64,000 nucleotides of DNA, from the NCBI RefSeq assembly GCF_007004765.1, contig NZ_VIKR01000003.1:496001-560000 (forward strand). The letters run 5' to 3'. Positions 8,874-20,500 of the stretch are shown one piece after another. Every line of letters starts with the position of its first letter. Within the stretch, counting starts at the first letter, position 1. Source of the DNA: Aliikangiella marina (lineage in GTDB: Bacteria; Pseudomonadota; Gammaproteobacteria; Enterobacterales; Kangiellaceae). Under the pieces are notes generated by a model, which saw only the letters and a program-made list of their open reading frames with translations, did no database searches and had not been told where the DNA came from. A program made the position numbers and the translations under genes.

Positions 8874-9833
8874 CTAACTACTGGCTATCGCTCGCTTATT
8901 TTCTATCGCAATGATTAATTTTTCTGCGATCTTAGTATCAAAAGCGGCATCAATTTCTTTTATACAGGTAGGGCTGGTGACGTTAATCTCAGTTAAGTAT
9001 TCGCCGATCACATCTAGCCCGACAAATATCAAGCCCTTTTCTTTTAGCGTTGGGCCAACTTGCGAGGCGATCCAAAGGTCTTTTTCTGTTAACGGTCTTG
9101 CCTCGCCGCGACCGCCTGCAGCGAGATTTCCTCGAGTTTCTCCTTGGGCTGGGATTCTCGCTAAGCAATAGGGAATTGGTTCACCATCCACCATCAAAAT
9201 GCGTTTGTCCCCGGTGGTTATCTCAGGAATAAAACGCTGCGCCATTGCGGTTTGATGACCATATTGGGTTAAGGTCTCGATGATAACGCCGATATTGGGA
9301 TCATTTTCTTGGACGCGAAAAATTGACGAGCCACCCATGCCATCAAGTGGTTTGAGAATAATGTCGCCATGTTCGCCAAGAAAGTCACGAAAGTCTTGCT
9401 CATTTCTACTAACAAGCGTCGGCGGACAGCACTGGGGAAACCAAGCCGTAAATAGCTTTTCGTTTGCATCACGAATGCTTTGAGGGTTATTGACGACTAG
9501 AACGCCACGCTCTTGTAAAAGTTGCAGTAAATAGGTGGAGTAGACGAACTCCATGTCAAAGGGAGGATCTTTGCGCATCAACACGACATCCAGCTCTGCT
9601 CCATCGAATGTCTCTGTGTCGGCTAATTGAAACCAGTTTTGTGAATTATCTTCCACAACCAGTTTTTTGGCATGGACTTTTACAGTGTTATGAGATAAAA
9701 ACAGGTCTCCTTGTTCCAGATAGTAAAGCTCGTGGTTTCTGGCCTGAGCAGCTAAAAGCATGGCAAAACTGCTATCTTTTTTGATGTTTATCTGGCTGAT
9801 AGGGTCCATGATTATCGCAATTTTCAACGACAT
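8874..9833 (-). CDS. gshB: Glutathione synthetase
   Basis: A 319-residue ATP-grasp enzyme joining gamma-glutamylcysteine and glycine to make glutathione, close to the 316 residues of E. coli GshB. Visible are MDPISQINIKKDSSFAML at the start, VLMRKDPPFDMEFVYSTYLL, LKPLDGMGGSSIFRV (nucleotide-binding loop), and GLDVIGEYLTEINVTSPTC (metal and substrate region). It is the first gene of the minus-strand operon and divergent from pilG, the same arrangement of gshB next to pil-chp genes known from Pseudomonas. Confidence 0.97.
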   Translation of the reverse strand: MSLKIAIIMDPISQINIKKDSSFAMLLAAQARNHELYYLEQGDLFLSHNTVKVHAKKLVVEDNSQNWFQLADTETFDGAELDVVLMRKDPPFDMEFVYSTYLLQLLQERGVLVVNNPQSIRDANEKLFTAWFPQCCPPTLVSRNEQDFRDFLGEHGDIILKPLDGMGGSSIFRVQENDPNIGVIIETLTQYGHQTAMAQRFIPEITTGDKRILMVDGEPIPYCLARIPAQGETRGNLAAGGRGEARPLTEKDLWIASQVGPTLKEKGLIFVGLDVIGEYLTEINVTSPTCIKEIDAAFDTKIAEKLIIAIENKRAIASS

Positions 9834-10171
9834 TTGATTTCTCGTCTATACTAGGGATTACCGGAAGAGTACTATTGTTGCGTCATTATAGATAGTTGAA
9901 TAACAAAATCAAGCAAATATCTATGAATATCAATGGTTTAGGTTGTTTTTTTAAAGTTAAGTAGTTATCTTGTCTTACAAAAGCTTGATTCTTATAGTTT
10001 TCTTTTTTAAGCTACCATGATAATAAAAGCCTTGGCGACAGACATGCATTTAGTACAGAACTCAGTGGAATAGCGTTGTTTTTTGTGTTAAAAGTGGTTC
10101 GAGTTTTAGTCCAATTTTAATATCAATTTGAATCGATGGCGCCCAATTTGCGCCGCATGAGGATAAGATTA
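9834..10171. promoter_or_regulatory. Divergent promoter region between gshB and pilG
   Basis: This 338-bp AT-rich stretch holds no gene and must contain the start signals for both gshB (minus) and the pil-chp cluster (plus). I could not fix a convincing -35/-10 pair. No inverted repeat stands out. Confidence 0.5.
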
Positions 10172-10558
10172 ATGGAAAATAGCTTTCAGGGTCTCAAAGC
10201 AATGGTGATCGACGATAGTAAGACGATTCGTCGGACTGCTGAAACGTTACTGAAGAAGGTTGGCTGCGAAGTCGTAACCGCAGTTGACGGCTTTGATGCA
10301 CTCGCCAAGATTGCGGATCACAAACCCAATATCATTTTTGTTGATATCATGATGCCTCGCCTGGACGGTTACCAAACCTGCGCGTTAATCAAGAACAACA
10401 AAGACTTCCAAGATACACCGGTCATAATGCTGTCGAGTAAAGATGGTTTATTTGACCGAGCGAAAGGACGAATTGTCGGTTCCGATCAATATCTTACTAA
10501 ACCTTTTAGCCGAGACGAATTATTAGGCGCGATTACACAACATGTAACCGCTGCTTAG
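10172..10558 (+). CDS. pilG: Twitching-motility response regulator PilG
   Basis: A 128-residue stand-alone receiver with acidic pair D14/D15, phosphoacceptor D58 in FVDIMMPRLDG, and the conserved Lys in YLTKPFS. Sequence and position (gshB-pilG-pilH) match PilG, the regulator that in Pseudomonas receives phosphate from ChpA and promotes pilus extension. ATG 10172 has GAGG 9 nt upstream. An in-frame ATG at 10136 would add 12 Arg-rich residues with no good ribosome site and is not favoured. Confidence 0.95.
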   Translation: MENSFQGLKAMVIDDSKTIRRTAETLLKKVGCEVVTAVDGFDALAKIADHKPNIIFVDIMMPRLDGYQTCALIKNNKDFQDTPVIMLSSKDGLFDRAKGRIVGSDQYLTKPFSRDELLGAITQHVTAA

Positions 10559-10586
10559 TGATTCATTATACTAAGATTTACAAGTC

Positions 10587-10618
10587 TAGCTTTGTCGCTA
10601 ACGACTAAGACAAAGCTA
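10587..10618 (+). other. Perfect 10-bp inverted repeat between pilG and pilH
   Basis: tagctttgtc (10587-10596) and gacaaagcta (10609-10618) are perfect reverse complements separated by 12 nt. No T-run follows, so it is not a standard terminator. It could be an RNA-processing or stability hairpin setting the pilG:pilH ratio, or an operator. Confidence 0.6.
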
Positions 10619-10637
10619 CACGGGGGAAATAAAAAAA

Positions 10638-11003
10638 ATGTCTAAAATTTTAATTGTTGATGATTCGCCAACAGAAATTCACGTTTTATCAACTATCCTA
10701 GAGTCTAATGGTTATCAAATTGTCACAGCTGATAGCGGAGAGTCTGGTGTTGAAGTCGCAAAGGCAGAGTTGCCTGACCTAATTTTGATGGATGTGGTTA
10801 TGCCAGGACTAAACGGTTTCCAAGCGACTCGTCAATTGAAGAAAGAGCCGACGACTTCTCACATCCCGGTTGTGATAGTAACGACCAAAGATCAAGAGAC
10901 CGACAAAATATGGGGGATGCGCCAAGGCGCAAAAGACTACCTCACTAAGCCCGTCGATGAAGGAAACTTGATTAACACTATCCAAGCGATATTAGGACGC
11001 TAG
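10638..11003 (+). CDS. pilH: Twitching-motility response regulator PilH
   Basis: A 121-residue single-domain receiver with D8/D9, phosphoacceptor D52 in LILMDVVMPG, the switch Thr in VVIVTTKDQ, and Lys in YLTKPVD. Together with PilG it forms the two-regulator output of the Pil-Chp system; PilH in Pseudomonas favours pilus retraction or acts as a phosphate sink. A strong purine run (GGGGG) precedes the ATG. pilI follows after 6 bp. Confidence 0.95.
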   Translation: MSKILIVDDSPTEIHVLSTILESNGYQIVTADSGESGVEVAKAELPDLILMDVVMPGLNGFQATRQLKKEPTTSHIPVVIVTTKDQETDKIWGMRQGAKDYLTKPVDEGNLINTIQAILGR

Positions 11004-11009
11004 GCATTT

Positions 11010-11555
11010 ATGAGCGACAATACCGACTTACAAGCATTCGAATTTCTCCAAAGTATTGAGAAGCGCAGTTTTGAAAGTGCTTCCATGTCACCTCGCGAGG
11101 AAGACCTCAGTCGATTGTGGACCGGAGTCGGTTTTCGTATGGCTGGCAATGACTATATCGTTAGACTTAATGAGGTCGCAGAAATTATCTCTATTCCGCC
11201 CTATACCAAGGTGCCTGGTGCAAAAAGCTGGGTACGTGGTTTAGCGAATATCCGCGGAACGCTATTACCAATTATGGATCTTCATGGTTTTCTTGGACGA
11301 AAGGCGCCTCCAGCGCTTAGACGTCAGCGTCTGCTCGTTGTTAATCACAATGACATTCATTGTGGCGTCGTAGTCGATGAAGTTCTCGGGTTGAATCACT
11401 ATGAAGATGAAGAGTGGGTCCAGGATGTCCCCTTGCATGATGAAGTCATGCAACCCTACCTCAAAGGTGGGTTTTATTCAGGCGAAAAACTGTGGAGTGT
11501 TTTTAGCTTGAAAGCGTTGGCAGAAACTCCGTCGTTTCGCCAGGTAGCGTTGTAA
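11010..11555 (+). CDS. pilI: CheW-like adaptor PilI
   Basis: A 181-residue protein with a CheW domain at about 40-175: FRMAGNDYIVRLNEVAEII, VPGAKSWVRGLANIRGTLLPIMDLHGFLG and LLVVNHNDIHCGVVVDEVLGL. In Pil-Chp systems PilI couples the receptor PilJ to the kinase ChpA. The N-terminal 40 residues, acidic and likely flexible, are typical of PilI. It starts 6 bp after pilH and lies 49 bp before pilJ. Confidence 0.94.
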   Translation: MSDNTDLQAFEFLQSIEKRSFESASMSPREEDLSRLWTGVGFRMAGNDYIVRLNEVAEIISIPPYTKVPGAKSWVRGLANIRGTLLPIMDLHGFLGRKAPPALRRQRLLVVNHNDIHCGVVVDEVLGLNHYEDEEWVQDVPLHDEVMQPYLKGGFYSGEKLWSVFSLKALAETPSFRQVAL

Positions 11556-11604
11556 TTTGAGCGACGGATTTTTCGGAACATATTATGCATTCAGGAATTG
11601 AACT

Positions 11605-13668
11605 ATGAGCGCAGACGACAAGAAAAACCAAATAGGCGACGATACTTCCAATACTGGCAGTATTATCTGGATTTTATTCTTTATGATTTTTGCTGGTGGT
11701 GCGAACCTGTATTGGGGCCAAAAAACCAGCACTGATAATCAGGAAAGGTTGACTAAAGCAGGTAACCTGCGAGTACTTTCTCAGCAGGTTGCAAAGAACG
11801 CTTCAGAGGCATCGCAAGGTAACTCTGCAGCGTTTAGCGCGCTGGTTGATTCGACCAAAGAATTCCAAGCGCAATTTAACCACCTGGACTTCGGTGACGA
11901 CTCGTCAGGTCTGCCGCCTTCTCCGACGGCTATTCGCAATGATCAGGTTGCTAAAGTGGGTAACCTTTGGAATAAGATGAACGCCGATGCGGACATCGTA
12001 ACTCGGGGTCAGGAAACGGTCGTTGGATTATTCGACATTGCAAGGTTGCTCTCTGAAAACCTGCCACAGATGCAGTTTTTATTTGAGAAGGTACAGGACA
12101 TCTTGCTTGACTCTGGCGCGTCCGCACAACAGGTTATGTATGCAACTCGTCAGTTAACTTACGCAGAAAGAATCAATCGCTCATTCCAAGAGGTTCTCTC
12201 TGGTGGTGATGGTGCTAGCCTAGCGGCCGAGAACTTCGGTCAGGACGTGGATATTTTCGGTGAGATTTTAACCGGGATGCTTGAGGGAGATGAAATGCTT
12301 GGTATCTCTCGAGTAACTAACGCAGAGGCTCGTCAAGCGCTCGACGAAATCGCTGCTAAGTATGTCGATGTAAAACAAAACGTAGAATTCGTAATCAGCA
12401 ACACTGAGCAGCTGTTTGAAGTTCACAGAGCATCAGACGAAATTTTCGCGGACGCAATCAGCATGCTGGTACTCACTCAGAACTTGCAAGATGCCTATGG
12501 TCGTCAAGGCGAAGACTTCAAACAGATTGGTCACCCGATATGGTCTGGAGTTGCTGGTGGATTCATCGTTATGCTGATTATCATTTTGTATATTCGCCAA
12601 CGTAAAGATGACCGTGGTCGTACTGAAAGAGCACGTAGCGCTCGTGACCAAGAGAAATTACAAAACGAAAGAAACCAACAGGCAATCATCCGACTCCTTG
12701 ACGAAATGGAAGGATTGGCAGATGGTGACCTGACCACGAATGCAACGGTAACCGAGGACTTCACTGGAGCGATTGCCGATGCGATGAACTTTACCATTGA
12801 CCAATTGAGAAACTTGGTATCGACGATCAAAGACTCGGTTGTCAAACTCGCCAATGCGACAGATGCTACCCAGAACATTTCGATGGAATTAGCCCAAGCA
12901 TCTCGCAATCAAGCACAAGAAATTACCGGAGCTTCGGCAGCGATCAATGAGATGGCGGTGTCCATCGAGCAGGTATCTGCGAACGCATCAGAATCAGCAA
13001 CGGTTGCGGAAAAGTCGGTTGATATCGCGAAAAAAGGTGGTGAGGTTGTACGAAATACAATTACCGGTATGGATACAATCCGTGAGCAAATTCAAGAAAC
13101 ATCGAAACGTATCAAGCGACTGGGTGAATCATCTCAAGAAATCGGTGATATCGTATCGCTGATCAACGACATCTCTGACCAAACGAACATTCTGGCACTT
13201 AACGCTGCTATCCAGGCATCGATGGCGGGTGAAGCCGGTCGTGGTTTCGCGGTTGTTGCGGATGAGGTACAGCGACTGGCGGAACGTTCCGGTAACGCGA
13301 CTAAGCAGATTGAAGCCCTGGTAAAAACCATCCAAACAGATACAAACGAAGCGGTTATTTCGATGGAAGCATCGACTGCAGAGGTGGTACACGGAGCCCG
13401 TCTAGCACAAGACGCGGGTGTTGCACTGGAAGAAATTGAACGAGTATCGAAAAGTTTGGCGGACTTGATCCAAAACATTTCGAATGCTGCGCGTCAACAA
13501 GCAGCGTCTGCAGGCCATGTATCCAATACGATGAACGTCATCCAGGAAATCACAAACCAAACCTCTGAGGGTACGCAAAATACGGCGAACTCTATCGGTA
13601 AATTAGCAGAGCTAGCTGACGAGCTGAATAACTCAATTGCTGGTTTCAAATTACCTGAGGAAGCGTAG
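11605..13668 (+). CDS. pilJ: Methyl-accepting chemotaxis receptor PilJ
   Basis: A 687-residue transmembrane receptor. Helix 1 is at about 17-37 ([19 protein letters not shown]). A helical periplasmic sensor follows to about 308, with the type IV pili methyl-accepting N-terminal character expected of PilJ. Helix 2 is at about 309-331 ([13 protein letters not shown]), followed by a HAMP-like segment and a long cytoplasmic coiled coil. The hairpin tip is [15 protein letters not shown] preceded by [18 protein letters not shown]. The tip binds PilI/ChpA and Gln/Glu sites on the flanking helices would be methylated by PilK. Confidence 0.95.
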   Translation: MSADDKKNQIGDDTSNTGSIIWILFFMIFAGGANLYWGQKTSTDNQERLTKAGNLRVLSQQVAKNASEASQGNSAAFSALVDSTKEFQAQFNHLDFGDDSSGLPPSPTAIRNDQVAKVGNLWNKMNADADIVTRGQETVVGLFDIARLLSENLPQMQFLFEKVQDILLDSGASAQQVMYATRQLTYAERINRSFQEVLSGGDGASLAAENFGQDVDIFGEILTGMLEGDEMLGISRVTNAEARQALDEIAAKYVDVKQNVEFVISNTEQLFEVHRASDEIFADAISMLVLTQNLQDAYGRQGEDFKQIGHPIWSGVAGGFIVMLIIILYIRQRKDDRGRTERARSARDQEKLQNERNQQAIIRLLDEMEGLADGDLTTNATVTEDFTGAIADAMNFTIDQLRNLVSTIKDSVVKLANATDATQNISMELAQASRNQAQEITGASAAINEMAVSIEQVSANASESATVAEKSVDIAKKGGEVVRNTITGMDTIREQIQETSKRIKRLGESSQEIGDIVSLINDISDQTNILALNAAIQASMAGEAGRGFAVVADEVQRLAERSGNATKQIEALVKTIQTDTNEAVISMEASTAEVVHGARLAQDAGVALEEIERVSKSLADLIQNISNAARQQAASAGHVSNTMNVIQEITNQTSEGTQNTANSIGKLAELADELNNSIAGFKLPEEA

Positions 13669-13678
13669 TAAGTATTTC

Positions 13679-14557
13679 ATGACGGCTTTTAATATGCCCG
13701 ATATGGATTCGGAGCAGTTTGTCCTTTGGCAAGCACTCTTAGAAAAACGTACCGGGCTTTGGTTACCAGAAAGCCGAAAGGCGTTCCTCATAGCTGCGTT
13801 ATCGCGGCATATGAGAGATAAAGAGATAAGCGATTACAACGAGCTATATACGAAGTTAGCCTCGGGAGCTGTATCGGTACTTGATTGGGCATCGCTGGTC
13901 GATTCGCTCACAGTTCACGAAACTTGTTTTTACAGGGAAACACCTTCACTCAAAGTTGTAACGAGTTATTGTCGAAACAGGGCATTAGAAAAATTCCAAA
14001 GTGCGCCCGATAAACCACAACACTTTCAAATTTGGAGTGTAGGTTGCTCGACTGGTGAAGAAGCGTACACCTTGGCCATTGAAATGGACAAGTTAAATCT
14101 GGGGCTCAAAGAAGCATGTGGTAAAACGGTTTACTTTGGGGTTGCAGGTGTAGATATCAGCTATCCGTCTTTGGCAGTAGCCAGAGAAGGAATTTATGCG
14201 GCAAGACAGCTCGATTTTGTTCCGCAAGTGACAAAGAATGTTTACTTTAATCGATTGGCCGATGAGCACTATCAGATTAAAGACAATATTAGACAAAGAA
14301 CCTGTTTTATTCAGAGCAATATATTAGAGCTCAACTCAAAATTAAAACAGGAGTACGACGTTATCTATTGTCAGAATGTATTGATTTATTTCAAGCAGGA
14401 CCGGAAGCAAAAGGTGGTTGAGCAACTAGCAACGCGGTTAAAACCCGGCGGGCTACTTGTATTAGGACATGGAGAAGTCACACATTTTGAAAACCACGAG
14501 CTGACCAGGGTAGATAATAAACATTGTTTGGCGTATTTGCGCAAAGACAATACATAA
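13679..14557 (+). CDS. pilK: CheR-type receptor methyltransferase PilK
   Basis: A 292-residue SAM-dependent glutamate methyltransferase. The helical N-terminal CheR domain (FVLWQALLEKRTGLWL) is followed by the Rossmann domain with HETCFYRETPSL, IWSVGCSTGEEAYTLA (SAM loop), FGVAGVDIS, VIYCQNVLIYF and LKPGGLLVLGHGE. It should methylate PilJ for adaptation. The start was placed at 13679, 10 bp after the pilJ stop; the frame is open upstream to 13637, inside pilJ. Another in-frame ATG at 13694 is possible because no strong ribosome site marks 13679. Confidence 0.92.
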   Translation: MTAFNMPDMDSEQFVLWQALLEKRTGLWLPESRKAFLIAALSRHMRDKEISDYNELYTKLASGAVSVLDWASLVDSLTVHETCFYRETPSLKVVTSYCRNRALEKFQSAPDKPQHFQIWSVGCSTGEEAYTLAIEMDKLNLGLKEACGKTVYFGVAGVDISYPSLAVAREGIYAARQLDFVPQVTKNVYFNRLADEHYQIKDNIRQRTCFIQSNILELNSKLKQEYDVIYCQNVLIYFKQDRKQKVVEQLATRLKPGGLLVLGHGEVTHFENHELTRVDNKHCLAYLRKDNT

Positions 14558-14575
14558 CACTACGACGGAGTAGTC

Positions 14576-17500
14576 ATGACAGACAATTATGACCAATTGG
14601 CTTTGAGCTGGGTCAGAAAAGAAATCAATAATACTCTCGACCAAGCACGTCAGGGGCTGGAGAATTTTGCGGAAGATACGCAAGACCAGACTCAAATTCA
14701 GTTTTGTATCAATTGTTTGCATCAAGTACAAGGTACGTTGCAAATGTTGGAGTTTTCTGGTGCCGCGAGACTTGCGCAAGAAATGGAATATCTTGCGGAC
14801 AAAATGTCGAATGATACTGGAGTTGCCGTTGAGTCTTCTTTTGAAGTTTTGATGCGCGCTTTACTACAAATGCCCGGGTATTTGCAACGCGTTGAAGAGG
14901 GACAAAAAGATATCCCTGTCGTATTGCTTCCGTTAATTAATGAATTACGTTCAGCCAGTGGGCTGACTGCATTAGAAGAAAGAGAATTATTTAGCGCTGG
15001 TAGTATGGATGTACTGCCGCCGAAAGCTGTTGAAAAAGTTTCGGAACAAGATAAAACTTCAGCGTTTCAAGAGAATGCAAAGAAACTGAGAGCGCATTAT
15101 CAGAAAGGTTTGACCGGGTTAATTCGAGGTCAATCGGTTAAAGAATGCTTATCGAGAATCCACAAGGTTTTATTACGCCTGGAAGCGCTAACTGAGGGAC
15201 ACTCTGTTGCCCGTCTTTGGTGGGTGGCCGATGGCTTTATTTTCTCGATTGCCGAAGGTGGTCAGTACAAGAAAAAAGAAGTACACCAATTACTGGCCCA
15301 AGTCGACAAGCAAATCAAGCGACTGTCTGACCAAGGTTCAAGTGCACTCGAAGATAAAATTCCTGAATCTTTGTTGTCACAACTCTTATATTATGTTGCC
15401 CGTTCAAAGTCTCGCAATGAGCGTGTACAAGCTTTAAAAAGCGAGTTCGATCTTGAATCAAATCTTGTCGACAGTGAACAGGTTCAAGAAAGCCAACAAC
15501 GATTGGCCCGTCCAGATTCAACGGCGGTTACTAATGTTGTCGATGCGATAAATGAAGAAATTGCAAGTCTTAAAGACCAGCTTGATTTATTTGTCCGTGC
15601 TCAAGCCAAGGATCCCTCGTCATTACAAAATTTAGTCGATAGTCTAAACCGTATTTCGGATACATTGACACTCCTTGAACTTGCCATCCCTCGTGATGTG
15701 GTTCGCCAACAAATCCGCAGTATCCAGAAACTTATTGATCTAAATAGTTTGCCTGATGATGCGGTAGTAATGGACATTGCTGGCGCATTATTGTTTGTCG
15801 AAGCAAACCTTAAAAATGTCAACCTCGAAATGAAAGAAGAGGCGGCAGATGAAGCTGAGTCAAGTGAGCGAAGCGAAGACATGGCGAAAGAGTCGCAGGT
15901 AGATGAAGCGACCTTTGCGTTGATTAAAGTTGCTCGTAAGTCGATGCAGTCGGCAAAAGATAGCATGATCAATTACATAGCATCAGGTTTCGACCGTTCA
16001 GCGTTAGAAGACGTACCCAAATTGCTCGATGAAGTGCTAGGCGGCGTTAGAATTGTTCAGTTTGATAAGGCTGCGGAAATTCTGCAAACCGCTAAAGAGT
16101 TTATTGAGCAAAGAATTATTGCAATTGATATTCAACCTAAAGAAGAACTCTTAGATGCGCTTGCTGATGTTGTCACAAGTGTCGAGTATTACTTAGAAGC
16201 TTCTGAAGAAGGCTCTCATCGCGGAGTCGGTTCGATATTGAAAGGCGCTCAAAAAAGTATTGATACGTTGACCGCTGCGCTGAGAGAAATGCCGGTAGTT
16301 GAGAAGGCTGCGGAAGTCATTGCGCCAGCAGAAAATATTCCAAGTTTAGAAGAAGTTGAGCAAACATTAGCACAGCAGGAAGCAAGTGAAGCTCATCAAG
16401 AGCAAGCGCCAGCTGAGGTCGTGACCCAAGAAACGGCAGAAGTTATACCCATTATGACTCCTGCTGCGGAAAAAGAAGTCGACGAAACTTTAATTGATGA
16501 TGAAGTGCTCGAGATCTTCTTGGAGGAAGCGGAAGAAGAAATTGAAACGATTGAAGAAATGTTACCTCGCTGGATCAACAACCCGCAAGACGAGGACGCA
16601 TTAACAACCATCCGCCGCTCATTCCACACTTTGAAAGGCAGCGGCCGGTTAGTTGGCGCGAGTACGATAGGTGAATTTAGTTGGGCAATTGAAAATATGC
16701 TCAATAAGGTCATAGAGGAATCGGTACCGGCGGAAACGCCAGTCACCTCAACGCTTAATGAAGCTTTCTCGTTGCTTCCTGCAATGGTCGATGCATTTTC
16801 AAAACAACAACCGATTGAAGTTGATTATCAACAAGTTATCGCGAAAGCAGAACACATTTCTGCGGGTAAACCAATATCTGAATTTGTGTATCAGACTGCA
16901 GCAGAAACGACCCAAGCTCCAGAAGTCGAAGAGAGTGCTCAGGAAGAATCAATTGATCCAGTATTGCTGGAAATCTTTACTGCAGAAGCGGATGGACATT
17001 TAGAGTCGATCACTGAGTTTTTAGCGGCAGCGCCTGCAGAAGGTTCAATTGGTGTTACTGACGAACTGATTCGCGCTTTACATACGCTCAAAGGTAGCGC
17101 GCATATGGCAGGCGTTGATTCAATCGCCGCCTTGACCGGACCCTGGGAAAAACATGCCCGTTTAGTCAAAGGCAGTAATCAACGATTTGAACAGCCAGCT
17201 ATCAGTTTATTAAGAGATACTCAAAGTTATTTAGGTGAGACGCTTGCTAAGTTAAAAGCCGGAGAAACGCCGGATGTTGCACAATCTTCCGCGCTACAGC
17301 AACGCGTATTGGATTTAAAAGCGGTTGCTGGAGATTCTGGTGCCGATGTCAAACAGCGTGATCAACAGTTTGTCTCAATATTCCTTACCGAAGGTTTAGA
17401 TATCCTTCATGAGGTTAGTAAGCTCAACGAATCATTGGGTGAGCAATTAGATAATCAGACATTAAAAGACTCAATCAGCAAAGAGCTTCAAGCGTTTTGG

Positions 17501-20500
17501 CAAGGCGCCAAAATGTTGGCTATCGATGAGCTAGAATCGCTCGCGAAGTTAGGGGTTGATTTAGCCAATTTTGTTGCCGGTCATGGAAACTTAAGTGGCG
17601 AGGTCAATGACCTGTTCAACGAAGTCGTTGACGGGCTGAACAGTATGCTTAATCGCCTCGCGTCAGAAGAAAACTTACAGTCACCACAAGCATTAGTCGA
17701 CAAAGTTTCTCAATGGATAGAGTCTGCTGGTATGGCTTCTGCGCCGGAGGATATGGATGTTGAACTGGTAGAGCTTTTTGTAGAAGAGGGCGAAGAGCTT
17801 ATCGAAATGGCGCGAGATCTGTTGGCGCGCTGGAAAGATAACCTCAACAGCAAAGAGATCAACGGTGAGCTCCGTCGTATTTATCATACCCTAAAAGGTA
17901 GTTCGAGAATGGCCGGTGCGATGAGTATTGGTGAACTCGGATATGCTGCGGAGGATATGTTCAATACAGTTGTCGATTTCGGTCGTGAAGTGTCGGAAAA
18001 AGATTATGGCATCGTGTCGAAAACAACGGACAAATTGGATTCAATGATTGCAGAGTTGAAGACTCTCCGTTGGCCCTTAGAGCCAACCAGAGAAATCCAA
18101 GAAATCCGTCACTTCTTATCACCAGATACTGTGCCTGCACCTGAGCCTGAGTCTGCTCCATCTGTAGTCGAAGTAGCTGAGCCAGAGTTAGAGTTAGAGT
18201 CACTTGAAACGGATACTTTAGCCGCTGAAGAGTCTATGGCTTTACCAGAGGTTGAGTCCGACGAGTTCGAATTGGCCGACGAAGCAACTGATACCGAAGA
18301 ATTTGTAGAAATGGGACTTGATGAGTCGGCACTGGTTGAAGACGAATATGAAATTCCGGTACTGGAAGACTCGCTTGAATTAGAGCAACAACCTCAATCT
18401 GATACAGAGGGCGAAATTCCTTTCCTTGATGAAGAGTCCATAGTCGAAGGTATTCCTGAGTCAGCAGAAGAAATTCAAATTCAATTACCGGAAGAATTGA
18501 CGGAAGAAGAAATTCCTACGATTGATGAAACCGTAACTGAAGAGACCGTCGCCGATTTACCAGAAATTACTTTTGATGAGCCCTCAGTAGAAACGAGCGA
18601 GGAGATTCCTGAGTTCGTCGCTGAGACTGAGTCGTTAGAAGTGAGCGAGATTGAGGCCGCTCAACCAGAGGAAGAAGAAGCATTTGAATTCGGAACGCCA
18701 GACGAAGAACTCCTGTCAGAGTCTGAAACGGCGGAAGAAATAGAAGCATTAGAAACCACAGATGCGACAGATCAAGAATCGCTCTTAGAGTCGCATGAGG
18801 ACAGTGAAGAAGCCTCAATTGAAACCGCAGATGAAGAAGCGATGACGGCTGAATTTGCGGAAGAGTCGGTTGCAGAAGAGCCTCTTGAACAAGAACTCGT
18901 CGCGGAAGAGCCTTACATTGAGGAATCATTCGCAGAAGAGTCGGTTGTTGAAGATTCAATGCCGGAAGAGCCTCGAGTTGAAACTGAAGAGATGTCCGCG
19001 CCAATGATAAGCGAGGTTGCGGAGGACTCTGACTATCAGGCAGAGTTGGTCGCGCAAGCTGAGGCTGACTCTACTACTGAGGTCGTTGTTGAAGATACGA
19101 TCGCGCCTGCCGCGCCAGTCGTTGTTACCGGTGATGTTCATCAAGTTGAGCTGGATGAAGATGGCGAAGAAGTACTAGAAATATATTTAGAAGAAGCGGA
19201 CGAATTATTGGTCGCTTTGGATGAATCTCTCCACGACTGGTCAGAGTCTCATGATAACAAGGACGCAATCGATTTACTCCAAAGAACACTGCATACTTTC
19301 AAAGGTGGTGCGCGTCTTTCTGACTTAGTCATTCTCGGGGATTTAACCCATGAAATGGAAACCTACTTCGAGAAAGTCAATAGCGGAGAGTTTAAACCCA
19401 ATCAACAAAGTGTTGATTTCATGCTGCAAGGCTACGATGTCATTGAAAATCTGGTTAATGAAGTACGTAACCAACGTCAAATGACAAAACCGACACAGTT
19501 TATGCAGCAACTCGAGTCACTCATTAAAAACGGAACATTGGGAGATGTCTCAGAACAAGAAGCTGTTGCAGATAAACCCGTTGAAGAGATAGTCGAGACG
19601 TTACTCGAACAAGAAACAGCTGAGACAGAAACTAAAAAATCTGCAGATGTTGTTTCTTTTGAAGCCAAGAAACAACAGCAAGAAGAAGCTAAGCAAAAAG
19701 CGCCAGCAACACAAGATGTGGTTCGTGTAACCTCTAATCAACTTGAAAATCTGGTAAACCTAGCGGGCGAAACGTCAATATTTAGAGCGCGTCTCGAGCA
19801 GCAAATGTCTGTATTACGATACAACCTCGAAGAGATGACGTCGACGGTTGAGCGTTTGCGTGAGCAGTTACGTAATCTCGACATTGAGACAGATGCGCAA
19901 ATTTCCTATCGCCGAGAAATATCGGGTGGTGTTGATTACGAAGACTTTGATCCTTTGGAGATGGACCGATATACGCGTCAGCAGGAATTAACACGAGGCC
20001 TCAGTGAATCCGCAGTCGACTTGTTAAGCTTAAAAGAAACACTCGATATGTTAACCGCTGATTCGGAAACACTATTGCTTCAACAAGGACGCGTAGCGAC
20101 CGAAATGCAAGAGAGCTTAATGCGTACTCGGATGATTCCGTTTGAGAGTTTGGTACCTCGATTACGCCGAATGGTTCGTCAGATCAGCACCGAGTTGGGG
20201 AAAACCATCGAACTTTCCATCAGTGCAGATGGTGAGATGGATAGAACCGTACTCGAGAGAATGATTGCGCCGTTAGAACACATGCTGCGTAACGCGATGG
20301 ACCATGGTGTTGAGCCTCCCGAAGAGCGAGTGGCAGCGCAAAAGCCTGAAACAGGTAGCGTGAAGATTTCGATGTACCGTGAAGGGAATGAAGTATTTAT
20401 TAAGATCCAAGACGATGGTCGTGGGTTAAATTTACAAGCTATTCGCCATAAAGCGATTGAAAAAGGGTTAATTAACGATCAGTCAGTACTGAGCGATCAT

